DNA of 61,295 nt from Paraphysomonas bandaiensis. Lineage: Eukaryota; Chrysophyceae. How positions within the stretch are numbered: position 1 is the stretch's first letter; the number at the start of each line of letters is the position of its first letter. The stretch is taken from contig CBFFRP010000262.1 of assembly GCA_965644295.1 (NCBI GenBank), positions 1-61,295 of the forward strand, written 5' to 3'. Under the pieces are notes generated by a model. It had not been told where the DNA came from. It saw only the letters and a list, made by a program, of their open reading frames with translations, and made no database searches. Position numbers and translations under genes: made by a program. Positions 12,687 to 23,877 of the stretch are shown piece by piece.

Positions 12687-13188
12687 CATACATACATACA
12701 TACATACATACATACACATACATACATACATACATACATACATACATACATACATACATACATACATACATACATACATACATACATACATACATACATA
12801 CATACATACATACATACATACATACATACATACATACATACATACATACATACATACATACATACATACATACATACATACATACATACATACATACATA
12901 CATACATACATACATACATACATACATACATACATACATACATACATACATACATACATACATACATACATACATACATACATACATACATACATACACA
13001 TACATACATACATACATACATACATACATACATACATACATACATACATACATACATACATACATACATACATACATACATACATACATACATACATACA
13101 TACATACATACATACATACATACATACATACATACATACATACATACATACATACATACATACATACATACATACATACATACATACA

Positions 13189-13222
<34 letters not shown>

Positions 13223-13498
13223 CATACATACATACATACATACATACATACATACATACATACATACATACATACATACATACATACATACATACATACA
13301 TACATACATACATACATACATACATACATACATACATACATACATACATACATACATACATACATACATACATACATACATACATACATACATACATACA
13401 TACATACATACATACATACATACATACATACATACATACATACATACATACATACATACATACATACATACATACATACATACATACATACATACATA
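12482..13498. repeat. (CATA)n / (TATG)n microsatellite, about 1 kb
   Basis: About 1017 bp of almost pure ACAT tetranucleotide, with occasional two-base interruptions (for example CATACACATA near 12594, 12628 and 12650) and one ATATATAC near 13217. It lies between the TTC1 start (12325) and the next plus-strand ATG (13599), so it occupies most of their shared promoter region. Long Met-Tyr-Val-Cys open frames on the minus strand are artefacts of the repeat. Confidence 0.97.
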
Positions 13499-13598
13499 GA
13501 TGTACGTGGAGTTGGTGGTGGGGGTTATTCACTGGAATGTGATAGTATGTGAATTCAGTGTATATCGAAATAGAATCAATAATAGTCCAGTAAGCAAG

Positions 13599-14930
13599 AT
13601 GACAGAGCCCGCTGCACAGTTTATTCGCAGCCTGGCATGCGAGTTGTCTTCCGTCCCGTGTGTGTCTGTTGATGTGGATGGTGTTATTGAGAGGGCAGTG
13701 CAGCGTATGGGAGAGAGACAGAGCCATGTAAGGGAAGAGATACAGACTAATATAGACAAATATAAGAGCTATCTGCTGGAGGTGATGGAGGTGATGTCAG
13801 CGGGTAACAAGTATGATAGAGTTGCACAGTTCAGTCTGCATGGGTCTCAGTTCAAGAGAATGATGGGCCAGATATGCGGAGCCAGTGCCTCTATCAGTGA
13901 TATCAAATCCTGCCTCAGATTTTCACCAAACACTCACCCAATTGAGTTGTGTAATGCACTGCTTTCTTTAAATAGCATTGATGCTAGCGAAGGTGTTGAT
14001 GTCTCCAAAATGATTGAGCACCACATAGCTCTACACCCGGGATGGGATGACTCGTGCCCTCATGCGCTCGCCTGTTTAGATGCATTTGTTGTAGTACTTT
14101 CTCATGTCAATCATGCACCGTCTACGCGTTATGCGCTGTCTCATCTCGAGCGGCATGCAGGTGTGTCGTGTTTTCTTTATATTGCCTTCATCGCGGTGTG
14201 GGTACACAGGGCGGTGGAGAAGTGGGGATTAGAATTAGTACAGGTTGATGTAATTTTGCGACACGTCGTTTCCGTATTACAAGCAGCAGACTTAAATGTT
14301 GAGGATAGTTCTGCGTTCTCCACCCTCTGTTGTTTAATGTCGCGTCACTGGCTTTCTGGTCTACCTCAGTCACGTGAAAGGACGCTGGTTAGTCGTTTGC
14401 TGTCTGCGGGTGAACTCGAAGGTCGCCCGGAGAGTGTAATACAAGCAGTAGCTGAACTTCTGTCACTTGATTCCAGCGTATCCTTAAACACAGCTTCTAG
14501 CGCAACGGAGTGGTTTTCTCAGCAGGCTGGGCTGATGGATTCTGGTTCACGGCATCTTGAAGCGGTGGTTTGTGGAGAAAGAAGGAGTGCTGAGGTTGAA
14601 TTAGACGCAGAGAAAGAGGAGTGGAAAAGGGCACTAGATGAAAGTGCGAAGAAAGAAAATAAAGTAGAAGAAAACGTTAATGATATTCAAGATGGTGAGG
14701 TCCAGGATGATGGTGAGCCCCTGGATGATGAATCCGATGACGGAGTAGCTTTCATGATGGATACTGCTGGAGATACAACAATTTTGAATCAATTTGAGGC
14801 CAGCATTAGTGGTCACGATGAAGAGGATAAAAGTGAAGTTGACCATGAAAAAAAGAGGAAGATGAAGCCAGAAAGTGAAACTAAGCCAGAGAGAAAATCG
14901 AAAAGAGTTAGTAAACGTACTGCTAAATAG
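13599..14930 (+). CDS. Hypothetical acidic protein with basic tail
   Basis: A single-exon 443-residue protein. I place the start at the ATG of MTEPAAQF. The frame is open further upstream into the microsatellite, to 13500, but that part is repeat-derived. Residues 1-330 are leucine-rich and mostly helical by eye, with repeated hydrophobic helices that could be an ARM/HEAT-like solenoid. Residues ~350-415 are very acidic (QDDGEPLDDESDDG). The end is a lysine/arginine stretch (KPERKSKRVSKRTAK) that looks like a nuclear or nucleolar localisation signal. I cannot assign a family. Expression is probably driven from the ~100 bp between the microsatellite and the ATG. Confidence 0.7.
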   Translation: MTEPAAQFIRSLACELSSVPCVSVDVDGVIERAVQRMGERQSHVREEIQTNIDKYKSYLLEVMEVMSAGNKYDRVAQFSLHGSQFKRMMGQICGASASISDIKSCLRFSPNTHPIELCNALLSLNSIDASEGVDVSKMIEHHIALHPGWDDSCPHALACLDAFVVVLSHVNHAPSTRYALSHLERHAGVSCFLYIAFIAVWVHRAVEKWGLELVQVDVILRHVVSVLQAADLNVEDSSAFSTLCCLMSRHWLSGLPQSRERTLVSRLLSAGELEGRPESVIQAVAELLSLDSSVSLNTASSATEWFSQQAGLMDSGSRHLEAVVCGERRSAEVELDAEKEEWKRALDESAKKENKVEENVNDIQDGEVQDDGEPLDDESDDGVAFMMDTAGDTTILNQFEASISGHDEEDKSEVDHEKKRKMKPESETKPERKSKRVSKRTAK

Positions 14931-15115
14931 AGCTCTTCTAGTAAATCTATACTTTAATATAATTATTAATGACTACCAGTATGCTGCCATTGTATTAGTC
15001 TTGCTAAATTATACATATGTTTTCATATTCCATACAGGACTGACATTTCATCATATCAATTTGAATATTATCAAGCTTTACTGAAAATTATTTAAATATA
15101 CTATGTATTATGTTT

Positions 15116-16308
15116 CAGTGCTGCGTATCAATTAATTGTCAATTATTGAAATTGGGACATTGATTCATAAATTGCAATTATAATTGACTCCAGCTCGCTT
15201 CAATTAATCGTCAATTAATTGATATTTAAAAAACCACCTTTTTATGCTAAAAAGTTGTTTAAAAACGGCTTTTTTAGTAAAAAATCCAATTTTTAGAATA
15301 AAAACCGAAGATTGGTGAAAGTCTATAATATCCATAGCATTATTTCACATAGTAATTCATTTAATTAATTAGCGATAGGAGCGACAAATTGGCACCAGAA
15401 GTCATTGCACGAGTGTTATTTGAGAGTAAATAAATGATGATAATAATAACGAAGAGGCTGCAATAGAGATTTGTCCTGCAGGAAAAGGGACTCCACATTT
15501 TCCGTGATTAATCGCTACTTGCTTCTATCTAATCATATGCGATAATTCGAGTTTGGTTCCGACGTTTTAAAAGTCTAATTGTAGGACTATCCACCTATAT
15601 ACAGAGTGTATATTATATATATATGTATATTATGTCCTGTATTATATAATTAAGTATAGTACAATTACAGAAGTAAGGTTAACACCAGCTTGTTGATCTC
15701 CACGACGTTTGTACATTGATTGATGAACTCTTCATAATGCACCCGATTCTTGATCGTCTGGGCGACAGTGCTGCTATTATTCATAACGCTGCTTTCGAAA
15801 AGGAAGTCGTGAAGATTCAATATATGTGCCAACGAAGCCGTAACTCGGACGGCAAAGGATCAAACTAAAATATATTTGTTCGATAAGGAAGAAGAAGATT
15901 ATGATGATGCGAGTCTTAGCTAGCTCCGAATGACGACGCAGCGCAACATTTGTTTGATGGTAGCAGGTAGCAGCGGAAGCGAGCAAGACTTAACCAGCAA
16001 ACTCGTTACGGATGAAACACTTGCATACCACAACCAATAAGGTTGAGAGGTTATTCAGTAGAGCTAAGATTGTTATGACGGGCTTGCGCAAGAGCTTGAC
16101 TCCTCAACATTTAGTGCTAATTATATGTTCTTACGCATGAATCGTTGCCGCTGGAATGAAACGACAGTTAATGTAGCTATATTCGCAGCTAGTGTATTTT
16201 AGTACTAAATAATTGCAATTAATTGCAATAGTTGAAATTGAGACAGCAAGTAATAATTGCAATTATAATTGACTACAACCTGCGTCAATTAATTAATACG
16301 CTGCCCTG
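15116..16308 (+). mobile_element. Decayed hAT-type DNA transposon with terminal inverted repeats
   Basis: The left end CAGTGCTGCGTATCAATTAA and the right end (read inward) CAGGGCAGCGTATTAATTAA are inverted repeats. The flanks TTATGTTT (15108-15115) and TTATGTAT (16309-16316) agree at 7 of 8 bases, an 8-bp target duplication typical of hAT elements. Inside, 15660-16200 matches 49960-50470 of the better-preserved copy. It encodes the hAT C-terminal dimerisation signature (KVERLFSRAK) broken by frameshifts and stops. It is non-autonomous. Confidence 0.88.
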
Positions 16309-16469
16309 TTATGTATATATGTTAAGTGTTTTGATTGCAGTAGCTTATCAACTTATACATGCACATATATATACCTGAAGGGATATACTTCTTTCACTGT
16401 TAAACGGATATATACTAAAGTAAACAGTCGAAAATAGAAAATATATTATACTTTATACCACAGTGGTGG

Positions 16470-16810
16470 AGGCCTTTTATTATTAGCAATATAGGTGTAT
16501 GTAATAGTAAGAACTAAAGTAGCAAAACAATTTAACTAACTCTGATATCCTACTATTTGGCGCTACGAAAGCTGCTTTTGCACCAAGGTGAACTGTCCTT
16601 AAGGTAAACTAGCCCAGATACTTGACTTCAGCAGGCAGCACAATATCTCGGATGCCCTTCAGGATGTCTGTTTATTCGCCAAGAGGCCAAAAGACGTCTA
16701 CGTTGCTATATCTTCTCACTATATGTGGCTCACGCTAGTTTCCCGGAGAAATATCTCCGGTACTTATTCCCCATAACACCACGAAAAGGTGTAATAAGCA
16801 TATGAAATTT
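16470..16810 (+). repeat. R3 interspersed repeat copy
   Basis: Shares ordered blocks with 42645-43150 on the same strand and, inverted, with 47630-47830 and 49019-49260. The blocks include TTATTAGCAATA, TACGAAAGCTGC, GACTTCAGCAGGCAGC, CTGTTTATTCG and CTCCGGTACTTATTCCCC. No protein motif is visible. The family is unknown. Confidence 0.75.
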
Positions 16811-18074
16811 ATGATATCAGACAGCAAATTTTTCCAAAAAGTGATAATAAATTTCTAATAAAAGAATCTTTAGATGAAATGATTTCCTCAGAGGAAATCT
16901 AATTCCAGATGCAGTTCTCATTTTTATTCACTTTAGCTTATTTTATCTCAGTTAGATCGTTAAAGAAAAGTTAAGTTTTAATATTATGACTAGAGACAAG
17001 ATAGATTTCAATTACATATGACCGTTTTTCACATTAAATTAAACGAATAATAAAACAATTCTGTGGTTAAGTCATAAGTAAGCATAACTGTTCCCCCAAT
17101 TTTGTATTGAGACTTCTTCATCTGGACTCGGGATAATTAAATGGTATCTACTAGTTGTGTGTGCGTGGCTGTTAGAATTGAACTATTTACTGAAGTTAAC
17201 GTTGATCTATATGTACACATTAATATTGCTGCGTTGCCAACAATGTATTTTCAATAAAGAATTATAATTATTATTCTCAACACAAAACAACATGATAATA
17301 ATATTATTATTATATATATATATTATATATAGTGTCTGATTTATTAGCAATAGAGATGCATATATTATAATATATAATAACGTCATATTATTATTTAGCA
17401 ATATAGACATGGAAGTATTAAAACTAATAGAAATTGAAACTAAAAAAACAAAGGTCTGCCTAGCACTTAATACTAATATATCCTACTAGTTATCGGTACG
17501 GAGGCTGCTTGTGCGCGTCACCGCAAGCACCAAGGTGCAACCACCTCCGCTTTAAGTAGAGGTGAAAAATGTGTAGTGACCTTTGGGGTTAGGGTCTCTA
17601 TATCGAACTTGAGGGTCGGGGTTTGAGGCTTGTAGGATGGATGTAAGCGTTTCTGGTTGAAGGCGAAGATGTAGTTGACGAAGAAGGTGCCGGAATGTTG
17701 GTTGTTTGTAGTGTGAAGTGACGCCAATGAGTGGAGAGTATTTGAGGCTGCACTTGTTGATCTGGGGTGGAACTGGGCTTGGGTCTGCTTCCTGTGTGAT
17801 TACGGGCCGTGCATCCGGGTGCCAGTTGTGGTTGTGGAGTTGGGCAGCGTAGCTTTGACAGCATCCGGTGATTACGACTACAGATTCAAAATAAAGTACA
17901 CAACTTATTCAAATATAACAGCTGGTGAACATCTGTTTTCAGAAATACGTGTTTATCATATTTTATGTTCACCACGTATTACCTCGACTTTGCATCACCG
18001 CAAGCAGCAAGGTGCGATCACTTCCGTTCTTGAATATATGTGAGGGGGAAGAAGTTAGTTAAGTTGTTTAAAAG
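16811..18074. other. Intergenic region with repeat fragments
   Basis: 17480-17560 and about 17990-18030 carry the R3 core (CACCGCAAGCACCAAGGTGC and a close variant). 17575-17870 is a GC-richer, G/T-skewed stretch that resembles 35735-35870 over short blocks (GTAACGCCAGATGCCAGTGA versus GTGACGCCAATGAGTG). The minus-strand frames there are not convincing genes. Confidence 0.45.
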
Positions 18075-18490
18075 TCAGGGCCTGGTAGCCATTAATGGCC
18101 CATTATAATGGTAGTCCAGTTCCCGGCAATTATAATGGCCATTACTACCTACTAACGTAGACGTAAAATATGCATATTCTCAATGATGTTTTAGAGTTTT
18201 TGGGTACATGAGTACGTTGTTATGCATATCCATTATGGATATTGCTCAGGAAACTATTCTCTAACACTAGAATGTATTGAGAAGTTAGTGAGCAAAGTTG
18301 TCACAAAGTGCCTGTGTAGAATTGCATGAAAATTGTTGTCTAATATTGCTGAGAGTTTCTTCGGAGTGTAGAGGAAATACATACTACATTATCTTTAAAA
18401 CTTTAAGTTCTATATAGAGCAGTACGTATCATTAATGGTGGTGTAGTTCCCGGCAATTATAATGCCATTACAACATTTACGGTTACAAAG
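18075..18490. repeat. R2 repeat (ATTAATGG family)
   Basis: The left part GGGCCTGGTAGCCATTAATGG with CAGTTCCCGGCAATTATAAT, and a second block near 18430-18475, match the reverse complement of 48885-49018. These are probably a MITE family or two nested pieces. I could not define a target duplication. Confidence 0.6.
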
Positions 18491-18768
18491 CCCTGCTTTA
18501 GCTTCTGACTATTACGCACTCCTATTACTAATAATCAACACTACTCATTACTATTGCTTTCATATTAACTCGACATATTGTAGGAGTTTCCCACTGAACT
18601 AAACTACGCACCAACTAGACATTGTACTACATTATGGATTACATTTACTCCATCACACTGTATAAACTTGTACATAATTCTAAATTAGCAGTATAGAAGG
18701 AGTGCTTCATGAGACATAAACACTAATCTCTTCACGATCAAACGGAATAGACTAATGTAAAATCATAT

Positions 18769-21444
18769 TCAGAGATCTCTGTTGGCCAACCGGCGAACGG
18801 ACATAGCTATCGAATTTCTTCGCGTTCGAACACCGGTTGGTCTCGATACACTGTCGTCTTGTTTCTCCCTGCTGTCTTGTAAGGGCTTTCTCGATATTGA
18901 TTGGCGAGACTTGACACTGGATACTTGGTTTTCGGTCATTTGGCTGGCAGACCCCAGCAACGACATACGCTTTTTCTTCGCTGCAGCTCTTGTAAGTGGT
19001 TTAAGATCAACTGTACTTTTCTTCAAGCTATCTCCCTCAGACGACTCAGGGAGTACATTCGATCTTTCAGTCAAAGCAGCCTGACTACGTGATGATGCTT
19101 TTATTGTAGGAATCAGGGAGCTTCGTCGCTTTTTCTGGCGCGGTTGATCTATGTTTTCTTCGTCAAATATCTCCACGGCGAGAGCCTGAGGTTCAACTTT
19201 CATCTCAGCAGAAAGAGCGCTTTCATGCGCACGTTTCTTTTTCACAGCATCATTGTCCCGAGCTGCGTAACGACTGGCCCTAGACTTAGTCTCTTTTCTG
19301 TCTTGAGAAGTAATTAAGCGTCCTTTCATCGATATGATGTCATTGGACCCACTTTGATTTAGCTGTGGAAGGCTTAGATCAGAACCAAATCTGTTTAAAT
19401 AAAATACATGACGCTGAAAGCAAAATTTACTTTAATACTTACTCCTCGTCGTGAGCTGGAGTGGCGGAAACGTCGGTGGACGACACATTCAGACTCATGC
19501 GTACTTTATTTTTGTCCCGATCAGTGTCAAGAAAAGTAGGATCTTTCAAAATAGAATCAAACATACGCTGCTGTTCCCTACAAAAAGATCACGAATATAT
19601 GCGTACAGAGTGAAATTCGTACTGCGTAATTCTTGACAGAGCCGCTATGCGATCCTTTAGCTTCGCATCGTCTCTCCTTTGCAATCCTGTGGGGCGGGCG
19701 CTCTCAGCGGAATCTACATTCGACGACGTCTCACCAGCTGAACTACTCGATTCGCCCGTGCCGTCTACAACGCTACAACGTCTCTGAATAATATTACTCA
19801 TTCTTCGTTGCCCCTCCCTAAAAAAATTAAGATGGATAAGAAAAGCACAAGCAACTCACCCTGCCACTTTTGTTAGCTTATCAAGCTCCTGTTCTGCCGC
19901 CTGAAAGTCCATACATTCAGTAGCATCTGTGGAGACGTCAAGATAGACATCAGTGCATGCAACAGCAGCTTCTTCTTGCATTTGCGTCACATCCATCTCT
20001 TCGATACGTGATACATCAACTGTCTCGACGACATCCATTTGCTGGTGACATTTAAGTATGGCATTTTGAGATTCATCCCCGCGAGAATTTTGAAGCTGAG
20101 CAATGATTCCTTCAAGTTCAGTCACACGTGCTCTCAACATGGCATTCTCCTCTCTGAGATGTGCCTCTCGCTCCATCCAAGTACCCTCCCGTTGTTGTTG
20201 CTCACAAACAGGAGCAACTTTGATATTTTTGGCTCGGTTAGCGTACTTGAGGGTATTGTGTGAGTCCTCAAACGTTACGTCAGATGGATTTACATTAGCT
20301 ATCATGATCAAGTTACACTTTCCCTCGAGAGAGCTCTTCAAGAGATGGGTGAGTTTAGAGTCCCGATACTTCACATTCGTTTTCTTAGCACCATTATTAC
20401 CTGCAAGTGCATTTATACAGTTTGCTAGGGCAAGTAAAGACTTGTTTATATTGGCGCCTTCTTGTAATCTAGAACCTCTGTTAGCTGTAGCAGAAGCGCG
20501 CTCTGAGCCTGCAAGATCAATCAGCGAGAGTGTGGAGTCCGTACTTAATTCCTGTCCTGACTGAGATCGCTTCTTGTGCTGCACAACTAATTGAAGCACA
20601 GCGTGAGAGCGTGAAGAAACCTGATTGGCCATTGTAGCTTCTGTCTTTCTATGACGATTGCCCTGGTGCAACAACTGTAGAACTGCCTCCGTGGACGTTA
20701 CAGTTTGCTTCGTTAGGCCTGCGACGACCACAACACCCCTCTCTTGATCCTCACGAACTGAGAGGACTTTCCCAGTGGGCTCGAGAAGGTCATAGACCTG
20801 CTCGTTATAGACTTCCATAAAAGATACATAAACACTCCAGCTTTCATTCAGACCAGCCACGGCTTTACGCTCACCCACTAGCTTAAAAATATCTTGCAGG
20901 GCGTTCGGAATTATGCCAGCCTCAGAGTTTCCCCTGGCATCGTCGCATCGAGTGTTTCCCATCATCGTATGGGTCTTACCAGCACCTGTAAAAAAATTAT
21001 GTAACAAAATTGATTTTAATGGGGTTTACCTGTTGCTCCATAAGCAAATACGGTGACGTTATATCCTTCAATAACGTTCTGCATATATTTCTTCGTAGTC
21101 TTTTCATACACATCATATTGGGACGATGACGAGTCAAACGCCGCATCAAAGCAATATTCATTCAAACTGCGTTACATACTCATTAATATAACTATAAGCA
21201 AAAACATATCATAGTACCTCCCCTGCTGACTTTTGAGGTACATAGCGGCATTGCCTTCCTTCCGGATGGCTACAACGTTACCATTAACAACACTGCAGCA
21301 TGAGGTTTGCCCAGCTTCAATTTCTTTTGTCGATAAAGGGCGAATTCGGACAGCAACCATCATATTTTGGTTCTGAGATGCACCAGATTTGGCCCCCTCA
21401 ATGCCAAGTCGTTTCTTCGGTTTAGTTTCGGTCTTACAATCCAT
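18769..21444 (-). CDS. Kinesin-8-like motor protein, six exons
   Basis: An 813-residue protein from exons 21218-21444, 21030-21166, 19860-20985, 19623-19817, 19443-19577 and 18769-19390. Introns are 42-52 nt and all phases match. The motor domain is N-terminal: MVAVRIRPLS, the P-loop FAYGATGAGKT (K125), switch I SSRSH (245-249), switch II LIDLAGSE (near 277-283) and the neck entry NTLKYANRAKNIK. YNVTVFAYGATGAGKT and the GNRHRKTEAT stretch are typical of the kinesin-8 (Kip3/KIF18/KIF19) family. These are plus-end-directed motors that shorten microtubules. A short coiled coil (REENAMLRARVTELE) follows the motor. The rest is low-complexity, Ser- and Lys/Arg-rich, perhaps a second microtubule- or nucleus-binding tail. 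Confidence 0.92.
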
Positions 21445-22059
21445 ATCTGGTTACTACTTTATCTAATAGATACCACTCTTATGAAGCACAATAGAGAATG
21501 TTTTCGATACAGCTCTATTAGGTTGTAAATACCATCGGCGGTCTCCTCAGCGTAGTGTGTTGTTGATTTACTTGTTAGTTGATTCGAGTTGCTTGTTTGA
21601 TTGTTCATAGCACTGCAATCAAGTGACCGTTGAAAAAATAATTCACTTGTATGACATTTGAATCCCATATTTCTATATAAAAGTCGGGTTTTATGTTTTT
21701 TCGACGTAAAAAGGCAACTTCTCCATCTCAAAACACCAGTAAATAGTGTAACCAATAGTTACTCTATATTCTGTTGTAGAGATGTTTTATTGGATACCAG
21801 TTGACGTCCACCAGTCCACGGACTGACGCACAGGGTTCATCATGATATAGCCGTACCATATGGCAGGCCTACCATAGCAGCACAGCTCTGTATGCTACTA
21901 TATAATTACCGCAGTAGTTAATTGGAGCTCGCTGGTTCGCCATATCTAGATATCTTCCATTGTACCGATTCGGGTGACCAAACTGCGATCGTGTTAGTAG
22001 AATACACACACCACAGCCGCATACTTTAACCTTATTAACCGACAAAACTGATTGTTATA
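21445..22059. promoter_or_regulatory. Shared divergent promoter region, kinesin-8 / SET protein
   Basis: 615 bp between two outward-facing start codons. No repeat or open frame is convincing. The 98-codon minus frame at 21459-21755 ends just before the kinesin start and shows no family motif. Confidence 0.5.
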
Positions 22060-23578
22060 ATGAACAGATTAACAGCTGATGACGTTAAGCTAACAGACAT
22101 GATGTTCGGTAGTGACGATGACAGTGTTGAGGGTGAAGCTGACAGTCATTCAGCGGATAATAAAATACCCTACGCTGAAGTCAGAGAGAACCTCAGTGTT
22201 GGGGGAGGTCGGGGTATTTTCGCAACTACTTTTGTTCCTGCGGGTAGTTTAATATTATCAGAACTCCCCATAATTCAATGGAACGCATCAACAGATTTTT
22301 CGTCAGTTGTCGACATAGGTAATATTATTACCGAAATATTCTCATCTCCTGCGATTCTGAGTAGTATTAATTTACTTTACCCACGTCCAACTGATATAAT
22401 TCCTGAACAGTCATATGATGATATGAAAGCACTTTTTGACGAACATGACGGAAACTATCTTTCTGATTTGCGTTCTATGTGTAATTGTTCAATGCGTGAA
22501 GCAATCCGTGTTGCTTTGGTGATTCGACATAATGGTTTCAAAAATGGGCTGTACACTCAGCAGTGTATGATGAATCACTCTTGCTTGCCCAATTGCATTA
22601 AATTGACTCCTGGGTCAAAGTACGCTCCTTCCGAGATATGGAGCACACGTGATGTAGCATTAGGTGAGGAGCTCACTATTAGCTACGTTTATCCACTAGA
22701 GTCTACAGCCTTGTACACACGTACATACCTTAAGAAGAGCCATTGCTTTGAATGTCGGTGTCCATCGTGCGAAGCTGGTGAATTAAGTGACTCAGTATTG
22801 AGCGAAGATGAAATTATTGAACTGGAGAATAAGGTTCAAAAGTGCGAAAATCAATACACAATTGATATATCTGATAAGCCTAGTACTGAAAGTCGGTGTG
22901 GAAGTCATTACAGAGATATTCTGGGAGAACTACTTCGTATCCCATTGCTACGTTTTAATTTAAGATTGGACATACTATGTACACTACCCGTTGAATTAAC
23001 GAGCGAAACTCCTGCGAATCAAGACATTAGTCGGGGCGACATCTTTGTCCGTGTTCGTCTTCTGAAATGCTGTGTCAGAGTAGCATTGGCGTGGGTCGGT
23101 GCGAGCGAGGCGATACATGAAGACGTCTCTGAAGATGCTGCCGTTTTATTCCTCTGGGCGTCTTTGATGTTGTATTTCTCTCAGGTGTGTATTACTCATC
23201 TAGTGTTGGTACATTCTATGTATTCTTGTGTCGAATATATCGTATTTTATATACGTGTAGGTGTTGCATCTTGGCCACTGTCACCCAGATGTGGGATCTA
23301 CTGTGCATGATATTTTGGAAGGGTTAAGAGGGATACGGTTGAAGTTTCCTGCACTGTTAGAAGCTTACTTTAGCACCGTAGAGTGGCAAAATATATGTGC
23401 TTCTCCTGAGACAGGTTCATTTGCCAATCTGGAAGCGTCTATTTCTGCTGCAATGTTGCGTTGTGAGAAGCAAATCGCTGCAATGAAACAGATGTATTGT
23501 ACAGCTTCAACACACCCTCAAGCTCTGAAGTTAATTGGACAAACACCTGGTAGTATATACTGGGGAAGTGATACCTAG
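22060..23578 (+). CDS. SET-domain protein (SMYD/SET5-like lysine methyltransferase), two exons
   Basis: A 480-residue protein from exons 22060-23184 and 23261-23578, with a 76-nt intron. The SET domain starts at GGGRGIFATTFVPAGSLIL (48-66). NHSCLPNC at 172-179 and GEELTISY at 202-209 form the SAM-binding/catalytic knot, with Tyr209 as the expected catalytic tyrosine. A post-SET cysteine cluster CFECRCPSC (229-237) completes the zinc site. The order SET, post-SET, then a long helical C-terminus matches SMYD and fungal SET5-type enzymes. The residues between the two SET halves (75-150) show no MYND cysteine pattern. The substrate could be a histone or another protein. Confidence 0.88.
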
Positions 23579-23877
23579 AATATTTTTTCAATCGTGATAG
23601 TTGTAGTAGTTTTAATTTTAACCTACGTTGTGTCTAATATGAAGGTTATTGTTCGTGACATGCAAACAAATAGTACGGAAAACCAGTTGTTAAGGGGCCT
23701 GTTGTTAATAGTATAGTAGTGTGTTGTGTATTTGCATTAATATGTACGCATCATGCACCACATCAATGTCATCGTTATCAATATGAGAAGCTTTTGGTAT
23801 ATATATTAGAAAATATTTACAATAATACATTGTGTGCTATCTAATCAGTAGCAAATACTGATGAATGTTTTTATGTT

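Noticed and set aside
12404-13727. Long minus-strand open frames reading Met-Tyr-Val-Cys repeatedly
   Set aside because: They are the translation of the (CATA)n microsatellite, which has no stop codons; no unique coding sequence is present.
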